7,934 nucleotides of DNA. Origin: Promethearchaeia archaeon (lineage in GTDB: Archaea; Asgardarchaeota; Lokiarchaeia; Sigyniarchaeales; SOKP01). The notes beneath the pieces were generated by a model, which had not been told where the DNA came from, made no database searches, and saw only the letters and a program-made list of their open reading frames with translations. A program made the translations under genes and the position numbers. Where the stretch lies: positions 1 to 7,934 of the forward strand of contig JAHQWY010000173.1 of the NCBI GenBank assembly GCA_029856445.1, in the 5' to 3' direction. Each line of letters opens with the position of its first letter. The first letter of the stretch is position 1. Shown piece by piece: positions 1 through 6,115 of the stretch.

Positions 1-144
1 TAATTAGTTGTTGTTTTTAAATTTATATTTTCTTACCGATTTAAATCTCTTATTCTATAATAGGGGATTAAGTTTTTATCCTTTCAAATATTTTCTTTAA
101 GACAATAGTAGTTCTCTGGAAGAAAAAGATATTAAGGTATCAAT
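1..144. other. AT-rich leader region before the first gene
   Basis: No coding region is visible. It holds a perfect 10-bp palindrome (GATTTAAATC, 38-47), a small inverted repeat CTAT-A-ATAG (54-62) and two AT-rich stretches (about 73-79 and 86-94) that could act as an archaeal TATA box, although neither stands out. The first seven bases (TAATTAG) resemble the TAATTAA half-site found about 140 nt before the two downstream operons, but the window edge cuts the context. An AGGT (135-138) six bases before the ATG is a weak ribosome-binding candidate. Confidence 0.3.
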
Positions 145-1647
145 ATGAACATTTTTTGGATCATTATTGATGGAATCTGTAATTATGAAAGAGCTGATTT
201 ACATGGTCTGCTCCCTATTCTCAAAAAATTAAAGATTAATAAAGAAGGTTTTTATTTTGAAAATGCAATTTCTCAATGCCCTTCAACAAACTTATCTCTT
301 CTTTCATTTTTAACCGGACGATTCCCTTATTATTTGATTCCTGATTATTATCGTTCAATTGAAAATCTTCCTAGTTTTAAAGATAATAATATCTCTCCTT
401 TAAAAAAGGCTAATTACAATATCCAATCAATTATATTTGGAAGAGAACAAGCAATTATTACTAAAAATATTCTCAATCCATATTACAATAAAAATTTATA
501 TCCGGGAGATCGTTGGTTAGATGCAAAGGAAGTGTATCAGATTTTCATCCAAAAAATGGAACATTTTACACCTAGCGAAAATAATTTCTTCCTTTTATTT
601 TTCAGGGCAAGTGACCCTGAAACTGATTCCTATTTAAACAAAACTATAGATTATTTTAGAGATAAAGATTTATGGGATAATTCTATTTTCATTTTTAGTT
701 CTGATCATGGTTATTATGATAAAAATTTATATAAAAAGAGAAAAATAATGCACTTCGATGATATTCACCACTCTTCAATGCAACCAATTTTATTTTTGAA
801 AATTCCATCAAATTTAACAAAAACACAATCAAAAACAATTGAAACACAAGTTTATTTAATTGATGTTATGGAGACTATTCTTGATTATTTAAATATAGAA
901 GCCACTCATGAAAGAGAATCAATTTCTTTCAAAAAATTAATTGAGGAAGATATGGATGTTAATAAAGATAGAAAAGTAAGAGGAGACTGTTATTTAATGT
1001 TTCAAACGATTAAAAAAACAATGATCACCAAAGATGAGTGGAAACTGTTGAATATCAATGGAGAATTTAACTTATATAATCTAAAGGAAGATCCTTTAGA
1101 AAAAGTAGATATCAAGAATTCTAATCCAAAAATCTTTAATGAGTTTTTTCGGTTCTATTTAAAAACCGAAAAAAAAGCTTATGGGATTTTAAAAAATACT
1201 TTAAACGACATCTATAATCAAAGTTTCTTAGCTTCTTTAGAATCCGAAAACCTTTTCATTCCAAACCAGTTCCCTCCTCAATTAGTAAAATTCCTTAAGG
1301 AAAATCTTGAAATTAAAAATAATTTAATAAATTTATCTGATGCTAACAAATTCAATTCTATCGAAAATCATAGTATAATTATGATTTTAATTTATAATAG
1401 AATGACTGGTTATGGATTAAAAAAATTACGAAGGAAATATCAAAAATACACGAAAAAACTTATAATATTAGATACAGAATTAAATGATGTATCAGATCAA
1501 ATTAAAGACACTGGTTATTTGAAATTTGTAATCAGATCGTTAATCAAGCGAAGAAAACTTCTATTGCAAAGATGGAAGGAAATTCTGGTCTGGATTTTGT
1601 ATTTCCCTCTATATTTTAATAAGCATATTAGAAAATTTTACAATTAA
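145..1647 (+). CDS. Sulfatase/phosphotransferase-fold protein (alkaline phosphatase superfamily) with Thr nucleophile
   Basis: Five hundred residues. The N-terminal about 320 residues show the sulfatase order. A metal-binding Asp (D9-G10) ends the first strand. A nucleophile segment ends in LTGR (residues 56-59). A second metal site is SDHG (186-189), followed by HHSSMQPILFLKIP (208-221), a DVMETILDYLNIE helix (240-252) and a closing LYNLKEDPLEK (310-320). Counting back from the TG, the residue where sulfatases carry formylglycine Cys is Thr48. This is the pattern of phospho-transferring or hydrolysing relatives such as phosphoethanolamine or phosphoglycerol transferases, so an arylsulfatase is unlikely. 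C45 is three positions away and out of register. The loop usually reading DPHxPY is shortened (D157-P-E). There is no signal peptide; the protein starts directly on the first core strand. The region after residue 330 is helical and unrecognised, ending in a basic tail with a hydrophobic patch (480-491) that might touch the membrane. A role in moving phosphonate or phosphate groups is suggested only by the neighbours. Confidence 0.75.
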   Translation: MNIFWIIIDGICNYERADLHGLLPILKKLKINKEGFYFENAISQCPSTNLSLLSFLTGRFPYYLIPDYYRSIENLPSFKDNNISPLKKANYNIQSIIFGREQAIITKNILNPYYNKNLYPGDRWLDAKEVYQIFIQKMEHFTPSENNFFLLFFRASDPETDSYLNKTIDYFRDKDLWDNSIFIFSSDHGYYDKNLYKKRKIMHFDDIHHSSMQPILFLKIPSNLTKTQSKTIETQVYLIDVMETILDYLNIEATHERESISFKKLIEEDMDVNKDRKVRGDCYLMFQTIKKTMITKDEWKLLNINGEFNLYNLKEDPLEKVDIKNSNPKIFNEFFRFYLKTEKKAYGILKNTLNDIYNQSFLASLESENLFIPNQFPPQLVKFLKENLEIKNNLINLSDANKFNSIENHSIIMILIYNRMTGYGLKKLRRKYQKYTKKLIILDTELNDVSDQIKDTGYLKFVIRSLIKRRKLLLQRWKEILVWILYFPLYFNKHIRKFYN

Positions 1648-1650
1648 CTA

Positions 1651-1667
1651 ATTCTCTTTTTCCTCTT
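1651..1667 (+). terminator. T/C-rich tract after the sulfatase-fold gene
   Basis: A pyrimidine-rich run starts four bases after the stop codon, with a T5 core, and no hairpin precedes it. Archaeal RNA polymerase terminates on T-rich non-template DNA without a stem, so this is a plausible but weak terminator. Confidence 0.3.
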
Positions 1668-1755
1668 AAAAATCCTATTTAATTACAAAAAATTTCTTTT
1701 GACGCTCCTAAGAGTTTTATTAGATTATTGAATAAGAGTGATGATATAATTGAGT

Positions 1756-1783
1756 TTAGGTATATAATAGTATGATTACCTAA
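1756..1783. promoter_or_regulatory. Inverted repeat TTAGGTA-N14-TACCTAA, possible operator
   Basis: Perfect 7-bp arms at 1756-1762 and 1777-1783 surround a 14-base AT-rich spacer. The same TAGGT/ACCTA core recurs nearby as TTACCTA (1808-1814), ACCT-N5-AGGT (1810-1822) and TTTAGGTAAAT (1880-1890). It also occurs between the transporter and PEP mutase genes (about 4189, 4255, 4296 and 4361). The spacing suits a dimeric regulator, but the DNA is AT-rich and no regulator is proven. Confidence 0.3.
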
Positions 1784-1810
1784 TAATTAAGTGAAAATCT
1801 AATTAACTTA
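1782..1810 (+). repeat. Intergenic element, copy A: direct repeat TAATTAA(G/C)T upstream of the HTH-nucleotidyltransferase operon
   Basis: The element opens with AATAATTAAGTGA, identical to copy B at 4240-4252, and after four bases continues with CTAATTAA. It contains two TAATTAANT half-sites 16 bases apart (1784 and 1800). It starts 145 nt before the ATG at 1927. Copy B sits 141-150 nt before the PEP mutase start, so the position relative to the gene is conserved as well as the sequence. Confidence 0.4.
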
Positions 1811-1870
1811 CCTATATAAGGTTTCATAGATTCCTATCTAATAAAGATATTTGTTGAAAATTGAAATTGT

Positions 1871-1883
1871 AAAAGTTTATTTA
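1871..1883 (+). promoter_or_regulatory. Possible archaeal BRE/TATA promoter for the HTH-nucleotidyltransferase operon
   Basis: AAAAG followed by TTTATTTA resembles a purine-rich BRE plus TATA box. Transcription about 25 bases downstream would start near 1905 and leave a leader of about 20 nt before the ATG at 1927. This distance favours the long form of the protein. The prediction is weak in DNA this AT-rich. Confidence 0.3.
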
Positions 1884-1926
1884 GGTAAATGCCCTTTTAA
1901 AGTTATCAAGCTTTTCATAAAATAAT

Positions 1927-2850
1927 ATGCCGACACGAAAATATACAGATCCTGAAGAAATTAAGAAAATTTATGAGAGTGTTAAAAAAGTCGGATATAA
2001 AAAAACATCTGAAAAATTTAATGAGCATATTTCGCTACTAGAGCGAATCGTAAGAAGATATGAAGAAAATATGGATGTAAGAGAGATGAAAGTAATTATT
2101 ATAGCTGCTGGTCCAAGTACAAGATTAAGACCTCTAACTGAATATAAACCTAAATGTTTATTAGAAATTGAAGGAAAAAGCATTCTTGAACGGACTTTAG
2201 ATATATTTAAATCTTTTGGTCTTGATGATTTTGTAATTATACGAGGATATCAAAAAGAAACAATTGACTTACCAAATATTACATATTATGATAATGATGA
2301 TTTTTATAACAATAATATTCTCGAATCCTTGTTTTATGCTGAGGAGGCAATGAAAGATGGATTTATTTTCACCTATTCAGATATCTTGTATAGTAAAAAT
2401 GTCGTTAAAAAACTATTGGAATCATCTCATGATTTTAGTTTTATCGTAGATACTGACTGGAGGAAAAGATATGAAGAACGCACGAAACATCCTACAGACG
2501 AAGCTGAATTAGCTATTGTAGAACACGGGAAAATAAAGCATCTTTCAAAATTTTATAATCCAGATGTTGCATACGGAGAATTCATAGGACTTGGTAAATT
2601 TACAAAAAAAGGTGCAGAAATCTTAGTCCGCAATTATAATCGTGCGAAATATAATAAAACTTGTAAATTTGAGGGAAGATTTCACGATGCAACGACAATG
2701 CAAAAAGCATACTTAACAGATATGCTTGAAGAACTTATTTTCCGAGGATATTCGATGCATTCAGTTGATATTCAGGGAGAATGGGTAGAGATGGATACAG
2801 ATGAAGATTTTGAATATGCTAAAGAATTAATAAAAAATGGAAAAATATAA
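1927..2850 (+). CDS. HTH-linked nucleotidyltransferase, probable CTP:phosphonate/phospho-alcohol type
   Basis: The protein has 307 residues. Residues 1-48 read as three short helices (about 8-23, 24-32 and 34-48) like a small helix-turn-helix. The nucleotidyltransferase domain begins at M54. Its signature is AAGPSTRLRPLT (60-71) with PK at 75-76; the usual second Gly is Ser64, but Arg66 is kept. It also has an NN-containing ligand loop (128-136), a metal-binding SD (151-152), an FHDA motif (252-255) and a closing W-x-E-x-D-T-x-x-D (286-294). These are the marks of sugar-phosphate and LicC/PntC-type cytidylyltransferases. The domain is a clear paralogue of the one fused to PEP mutase downstream, sharing IRGY-x-KE, FIF-x-YSDIL, FH(D/E)A and W-x-E-x-x-T. 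The start at 1927 is supported by the upstream TATA-like box, but no ribosome-binding site is visible. In-frame ATG codons at 2071 and 2086 would give a protein lacking the HTH. The transporter gene follows after 27 nt. Substrate is inferred from context. Confidence 0.75.
   Translation: MPTRKYTDPEEIKKIYESVKKVGYKKTSEKFNEHISLLERIVRRYEENMDVREMKVIIIAAGPSTRLRPLTEYKPKCLLEIEGKSILERTLDIFKSFGLDDFVIIRGYQKETIDLPNITYYDNDDFYNNNILESLFYAEEAMKDGFIFTYSDILYSKNVVKKLLESSHDFSFIVDTDWRKRYEERTKHPTDEAELAIVEHGKIKHLSKFYNPDVAYGEFIGLGKFTKKGAEILVRNYNRAKYNKTCKFEGRFHDATTMQKAYLTDMLEELIFRGYSMHSVDIQGEWVEMDTDEDFEYAKELIKNGKI
2078..2088 (+). promoter_or_regulatory. Possible internal start of the nucleotidyltransferase (ATG 2086)
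   Basis: An in-frame ATG at 2086 begins MKVIIIAAG, which is where stand-alone members of this family normally start. It is preceded by a purine-rich TAAGAGAG that could bind the ribosome. If used, it would produce a 254-residue enzyme without the HTH-like segment, either instead of or alongside the long form. Confidence 0.3.
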
Positions 2851-2877
2851 CATAAAATTTTTTACGTGAAATAAAAT

Positions 2878-4191
2878 ATGAGTGAAAACTTAAATTCAAG
2901 TAGGGAAACTGAAGTAAAGAAAACATTTAAGTCCTGGAGAATGCGTATATTTTTTACGGTTTGGATTACTTACATGATCTACTATATTGGACGTACAAAT
3001 ATTTCAATAGCGAAACCATTTATCATAACCGAATTCGGAATTGAAGAGGCTGTTATGGGCCTTATTGGCTCAACTTTTTTTCTTGCTTATGCAGCTGGTC
3101 AATTTATTAATGGATTTTTAGGTGATAAAGTAGGTGCTAGACGTTTTATTACAATAGGATTGATAATCTCTTCCGTCATCAATCTATTTATGGGAGTTGC
3201 TTTTGATTTTATCTGGGTTGCATTTTTATTATGGGGTTTGAATGGATATTTCCAATCAATGGGATGGGCTCCTTCTGTAAAAACTATTGCGAATTGGCAT
3301 CCAGCAGAAGAGAGAGGGAAGTGGTCAAGTAGACTTGCTACATCCTATTTACTTGGGGGTGTCGTATCATGGATAATTGCGATATTTATAACTGAAAGAC
3401 TTAATTTAAATTGGCGATTCTCTTTTATTACTCCTGGAATTATTATGTTTTTAATGGCGATTCACTTTTTCATCCGTGTTCGAAATGCTCCTGAAGAATG
3501 TGGCTTACCAACAATTGAGGAAGAATTTGAGGGTAAAATGGAATTAGGTGATTGTAGAGACGATGAATTTGTAGGTTTTAAGTACACTGCTAAAACAGTT
3601 TTCTTTACAAAAACCGTACTTTTTGCTTCTTTCGGTTTATTTTGTTTGAATATGGTTAGATATGGATTAACAGACTGGCTTCCATATTTACTCAGTCCTG
3701 AAGTGACCGGTGCTGATAAATTTGCTGTATGGAAATCTATATTCTACCCAATTGGAGGCACTTTTGGAGTTCTTGTAGGTGCGTGGATTTCTGATAAATT
3801 TGTTGGAAAAAGAAGAATACCTGTAGTGTGTGGTTTTTTCATATTATTATCCATAATACTATTAGTTTACACATTACTTCCCCCCCTTGACATGGTTTTT
3901 GGAATTCCTGTATTGGTATTAATTGGAATTTTGAATTTTGCGCCACATGCACTTCTAGTTTCTACAATACCGATGGAATTTGGAACAAGAAAAGCAGCAT
4001 CGGCTGCGACGGGATTTATCGATGGTTGGGGATATATTGGAGCCGCAATTACAACTTTTACTTCGGGGGCACTCATTGGTGCTGCTGGTTCTTGGGCTGC
4101 TTTTTTACTTTGGATAATTGTAGCATTAATTGGTGGATTAGTTCTATTATTGGATTGGAAAAGTCTTCCAGAAAGAAAAGAGTATTTATAG
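2878..4191 (+). CDS. MFS transporter, organophosphate:phosphate antiporter (GlpT/UhpT-like) family
   Basis: A 437-residue polytopic membrane protein with about twelve hydrophobic segments and a charged central loop near 203-237, the usual length for the family. Family marks are YYIGRTNISIAKP in the first helix (Arg39, the position of the phosphate-binding Arg45 of GlpT) and GFLGDKVGARR in the loop after helix 2 (79-89). Others are FQSMGWAP (125-132) and RYGLTDWLPYL (261-271, with Arg261 at the position of GlpT Arg269). Both phosphate-gripping arginines are therefore present. The GlpT His165 position appears to be Tyr157 (SYLLGG), which may mean a different substrate. Relatives exchange phosphate for glycerol-3-phosphate or hexose phosphates, and GlpT and UhpT also carry the phosphonate fosfomycin. 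Next to phosphonate genes, this one could import or export a phosphonate or its ester; the direction cannot be read. A GTGA eight bases before the ATG is the likely ribosome-binding signal. The gene is probably cotranscribed with the upstream nucleotidyltransferase (27-nt gap). Confidence 0.88.
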   Translation: MSENLNSSRETEVKKTFKSWRMRIFFTVWITYMIYYIGRTNISIAKPFIITEFGIEEAVMGLIGSTFFLAYAAGQFINGFLGDKVGARRFITIGLIISSVINLFMGVAFDFIWVAFLLWGLNGYFQSMGWAPSVKTIANWHPAEERGKWSSRLATSYLLGGVVSWIIAIFITERLNLNWRFSFITPGIIMFLMAIHFFIRVRNAPEECGLPTIEEEFEGKMELGDCRDDEFVGFKYTAKTVFFTKTVLFASFGLFCLNMVRYGLTDWLPYLLSPEVTGADKFAVWKSIFYPIGGTFGVLVGAWISDKFVGKRRIPVVCGFFILLSIILLVYTLLPPLDMVFGIPVLVLIGILNFAPHALLVSTIPMEFGTRKAASAATGFIDGWGYIGAAITTFTSGALIGAAGSWAAFLLWIIVALIGGLVLLLDWKSLPERKEYL

Positions 4192-4206
4192 GTAATATAT
4201 AAAATA

Positions 4207-4238
4207 TTTTTTTTTCTTTATCTTTAATTTTTCTTGAT
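4207..4238 (+). terminator. Poly-T terminator after the transporter gene
   Basis: T9 (4207-4215) followed by two more T-rich runs begins 16 bases after the stop, with no stem before it. This is the form of factor-independent archaeal terminators and separates the transporter unit from the PEP mutase unit. Confidence 0.5.
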
Positions 4239-4239
4239 T

Positions 4240-4267
4240 AATAATTAAGTGATAAACCTAATTAATT
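4240..4267 (+). repeat. Intergenic element, copy B: direct repeat TAATTAANT upstream of the PEP mutase operon
   Basis: It begins with the same 13 bases as copy A (AATAATTAAGTGA). After five bases, one more than in copy A, it continues with CTAATTAA. The half-sites TAATTAAGT (4242) and TAATTAATT (4259) are 17 bases apart. The element lies immediately after the poly-T terminator and 141 or 150 nt before the two possible PEP mutase start codons. Confidence 0.4.
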
Positions 4268-4331
4268 TTCGAAAATTTAAGTAATTGAATTAATTTTAGG
4301 TTCAATTTAATATTCTTTCCATTTCAAAACC

Positions 4332-4346
4332 AAAAAGATATTTAAT
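4332..4346 (+). promoter_or_regulatory. Probable archaeal BRE/TATA promoter of the PEP mutase operon
   Basis: AAAAAGATATTTAAT combines a purine-rich BRE-like run with a TATA-like ATATTTAA. Initiation about 25 bases downstream would fall near 4367, giving a short leader of about 14-23 nt. An identical AAAGATATTT occurs in the other intergenic region (1843-1852), and AAAGATATT occurs before the first gene (125-133). Confidence 0.35.
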
Positions 4347-4380
4347 AATTTATGAGATTTAAACCTAACTGGGTAAATGA

Positions 4381-4392
4381 GTGACTGTAATG
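4381..4392 (+). promoter_or_regulatory. GTGA ribosome-binding signal deciding ATG 4390 over GTG 4381
   Basis: GTGA (4381-4384) lies five bases before ATG 4390. The same GTGA stands eight bases before the transporter ATG (2866-2869) and five bases before the dehydrogenase ATG as GTGAT (6106-6110). GTGAT pairs with the ATCAC of the conserved 16S rRNA tail. The GTG at 4381 is therefore more likely part of this signal than the start codon. Confidence 0.45.
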
Positions 4393-6090
4393 GAATTAAA
4401 AAAAACCAGTGGTATTTTACCATATTTAAGAAGAAATATGTTAAAAGAATTACTTCAAAAGAAAAAGATTGTTAAAATCATAGAAGCACACAATGGTCTA
4501 AGTGCGATAATTGCAAATAATATAAAAGAAATATACCAAGATGAAATCCTTGAATTTGATGGATTTTGGGTTAGCAGTTTTACTGATAGTGCTGCTAAAG
4601 GATATCCTGATATCGAGGTAGTTGGTTTAGAATCTAGATATGAAACAATTAGACAGATTCTAAATGGCTCAAATAAACCATTAATTATCGATGGGGATAC
4701 TGGTGGAGAGGCTGCAAATTTCGAGTATTTCATTCGTGCTTTAGAAGATATGGGAGTATCAATGGTTATCATTGAAGATAAAAAATTTCCAAAAAGAAAC
4801 AGTTTAGAAGGCGGGACTATTCAAGATCAAGAAGATCCTGAGATATTTGCTACAAAAATTAAAAGAGGGAAAGAGGTTCAAATCTCTAATGATTTCATGA
4901 TAGTTGCCCGTATTGAAAGTTTAATTTCTGGTTTAGGATTAAAGGATGCCATATTTAGAGCTAAAAAATATTTAAAGGCGGGTGCAGATGGGATAATGAT
5001 TCATTCAAAACAAAGTGATCCTAAAGAAATCTTAGATTTTGCGAGAGAATATGAAAATTTATCACGAGATTTAGGGTTCAGAAAACCACTAATTTGTGTT
5101 CCCACCACATATAACACAATTACTGAAGATGAATTAGTAGAACAGGGATTTAATATCGTTATATATGCAAATCATTTATTAAGAGCAGCTCATAAAGCAA
5201 TGAAAGAAACTGCATCAATGATTCTGAAATATAAAAGAACATTTGAAGCAGAATCAATGTGTAGTCCAGTAAAAGCTGTTTTTAAAGATGTCGGATTCTT
5301 AGATGTTAAAGAAAAAGATTTAAAATATATAAAAGGACCAACAAAAGTAATAATTCCCGCAGCTGGAAGCGATCCAGATTTTATTATTCCAAAAGGGATG
5401 ACACCTATAAATGGTAAACCAGTTCTTCAACGACAAATAGAAACCTTAAATAACTGTAAAATTAAAGATATTGTAGTCATACGAGGATATGGAAAAGAAG
5501 AGTTCTATATCGAGGGTGCAAGATATATTGATAATGATGAGTACGAAAAATATTACATTTTACATTCTTTATTCAAAGCTGAAGAGGAAATGGAGGGGGG
5601 ATTTATTTTCATCTATTCAGATATACTATTTAATGAACAAATAATAAAAAACCTTCTTAGTGCGAAAGGAGATATTATTTTAGTTCTAGATAACTCTTAT
5701 ACATATCATAAACATAAGATTGATAAAAATCTCGAACTTGTTCTGACAAAAAATAAACCAAGTGAACAAGATAGGGATTTATATCAATTAGAAAACGAAA
5801 TTATAAGAATAGGAAGAGGTATTAATATGGATATGGCTGATTATGAATTTACAGGGATAGCTTATTTCTCGGAATATGGTGTTGAAATCATAAGAAAAAT
5901 ATATAATGAGTGTAAAATGAGCCATAAGGGTAACTTTCATGAAGCAGATTCATTCGAAAATGCTTCTTTCATAGATCTTATACAAGAGGTTGTGGATAGA
6001 GGTTTTAGAGTGGATATTTTAGAAGTACATAAAGGATGGTTTGAGATTCATACTAAAAAAGATATTAAAACTGCTGAAAGGTTGATATAA
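4390..6090 (+). CDS. pepM: Phosphoenolpyruvate mutase fused to a C-terminal nucleotidyltransferase-like domain
   Basis: The first committed step of phosphonate biosynthesis: rearrangement of PEP to phosphonopyruvate. Residues 1-282 (numbered from ATG 4390) form the PEP mutase barrel of the isocitrate lyase superfamily. It shows EAHNGLSA (32-39), metal-site DGDTGG (101-106) and the diagnostic gating-loop motif EDKKFPKRNS (129-138); its Asn favours mutase over phosphonopyruvate hydrolase. ARIES (173-177) and the YANH turn (259-262) complete the pattern. After a linker (about 283-316), residues 317-566 resemble a Rossmann nucleotidyltransferase paralogous to the gene at 1927. This domain is degenerate. 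AAGSDPDFIIPKGM (324-337) is shortened and lacks the signature Arg, the NN of the ligand loop is YY (388-389), and the second metal Asp is His554 (EIHT). The SD at 410-411 and D558 remain. It may be a cytidylyltransferase with altered chemistry, or a regulatory or scaffold domain. The dehydrogenase gene follows after 25 nt. The mutase call is firm; the activity of the second domain is open. Confidence 0.93.
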   Translation: MELKKTSGILPYLRRNMLKELLQKKKIVKIIEAHNGLSAIIANNIKEIYQDEILEFDGFWVSSFTDSAAKGYPDIEVVGLESRYETIRQILNGSNKPLIIDGDTGGEAANFEYFIRALEDMGVSMVIIEDKKFPKRNSLEGGTIQDQEDPEIFATKIKRGKEVQISNDFMIVARIESLISGLGLKDAIFRAKKYLKAGADGIMIHSKQSDPKEILDFAREYENLSRDLGFRKPLICVPTTYNTITEDELVEQGFNIVIYANHLLRAAHKAMKETASMILKYKRTFEAESMCSPVKAVFKDVGFLDVKEKDLKYIKGPTKVIIPAAGSDPDFIIPKGMTPINGKPVLQRQIETLNNCKIKDIVVIRGYGKEEFYIEGARYIDNDEYEKYYILHSLFKAEEEMEGGFIFIYSDILFNEQIIKNLLSAKGDIILVLDNSYTYHKHKIDKNLELVLTKNKPSEQDRDLYQLENEIIRIGRGINMDMADYEFTGIAYFSEYGVEIIRKIYNECKMSHKGNFHEADSFENASFIDLIQEVVDRGFRVDILEVHKGWFEIHTKKDIKTAERLI

Positions 6091-6115
6091 CTAATTTTTA
6101 AGAATGTGATATATT

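Noticed and set aside
277..279. Cys45 of the sulfatase-fold protein as a formylglycine precursor
   Set aside because: Counting from the conserved TG, the nucleophile position falls on Thr48. C45 is followed by P-S-T, not the C-x-P-S-R pattern required for formylglycine formation.
1831..1842. AGAT-TCCT-ATCT small inverted repeat as a terminator or riboswitch stem
   Set aside because: Four-base AT-rich arms are expected by chance here, and no further pairing or conserved core was found.
1971..2183. 70-codon minus-strand reading frame inside the HTH-nucleotidyltransferase gene
   Set aside because: It lies wholly inside a well-supported gene on the other strand and shows no recognisable domain. 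The same applies to minus-strand frames at 3867-4076, 4455-4772, 6277-6501 and 7563-7775.
4377..4480. Out-of-frame ATG at 4377 that opens a frame of about 32 codons overlapping the PEP mutase start
   Set aside because: The frame is short, has no family resemblance and no ribosome-binding site. It arises from the GTGA/ATG context of the real start.
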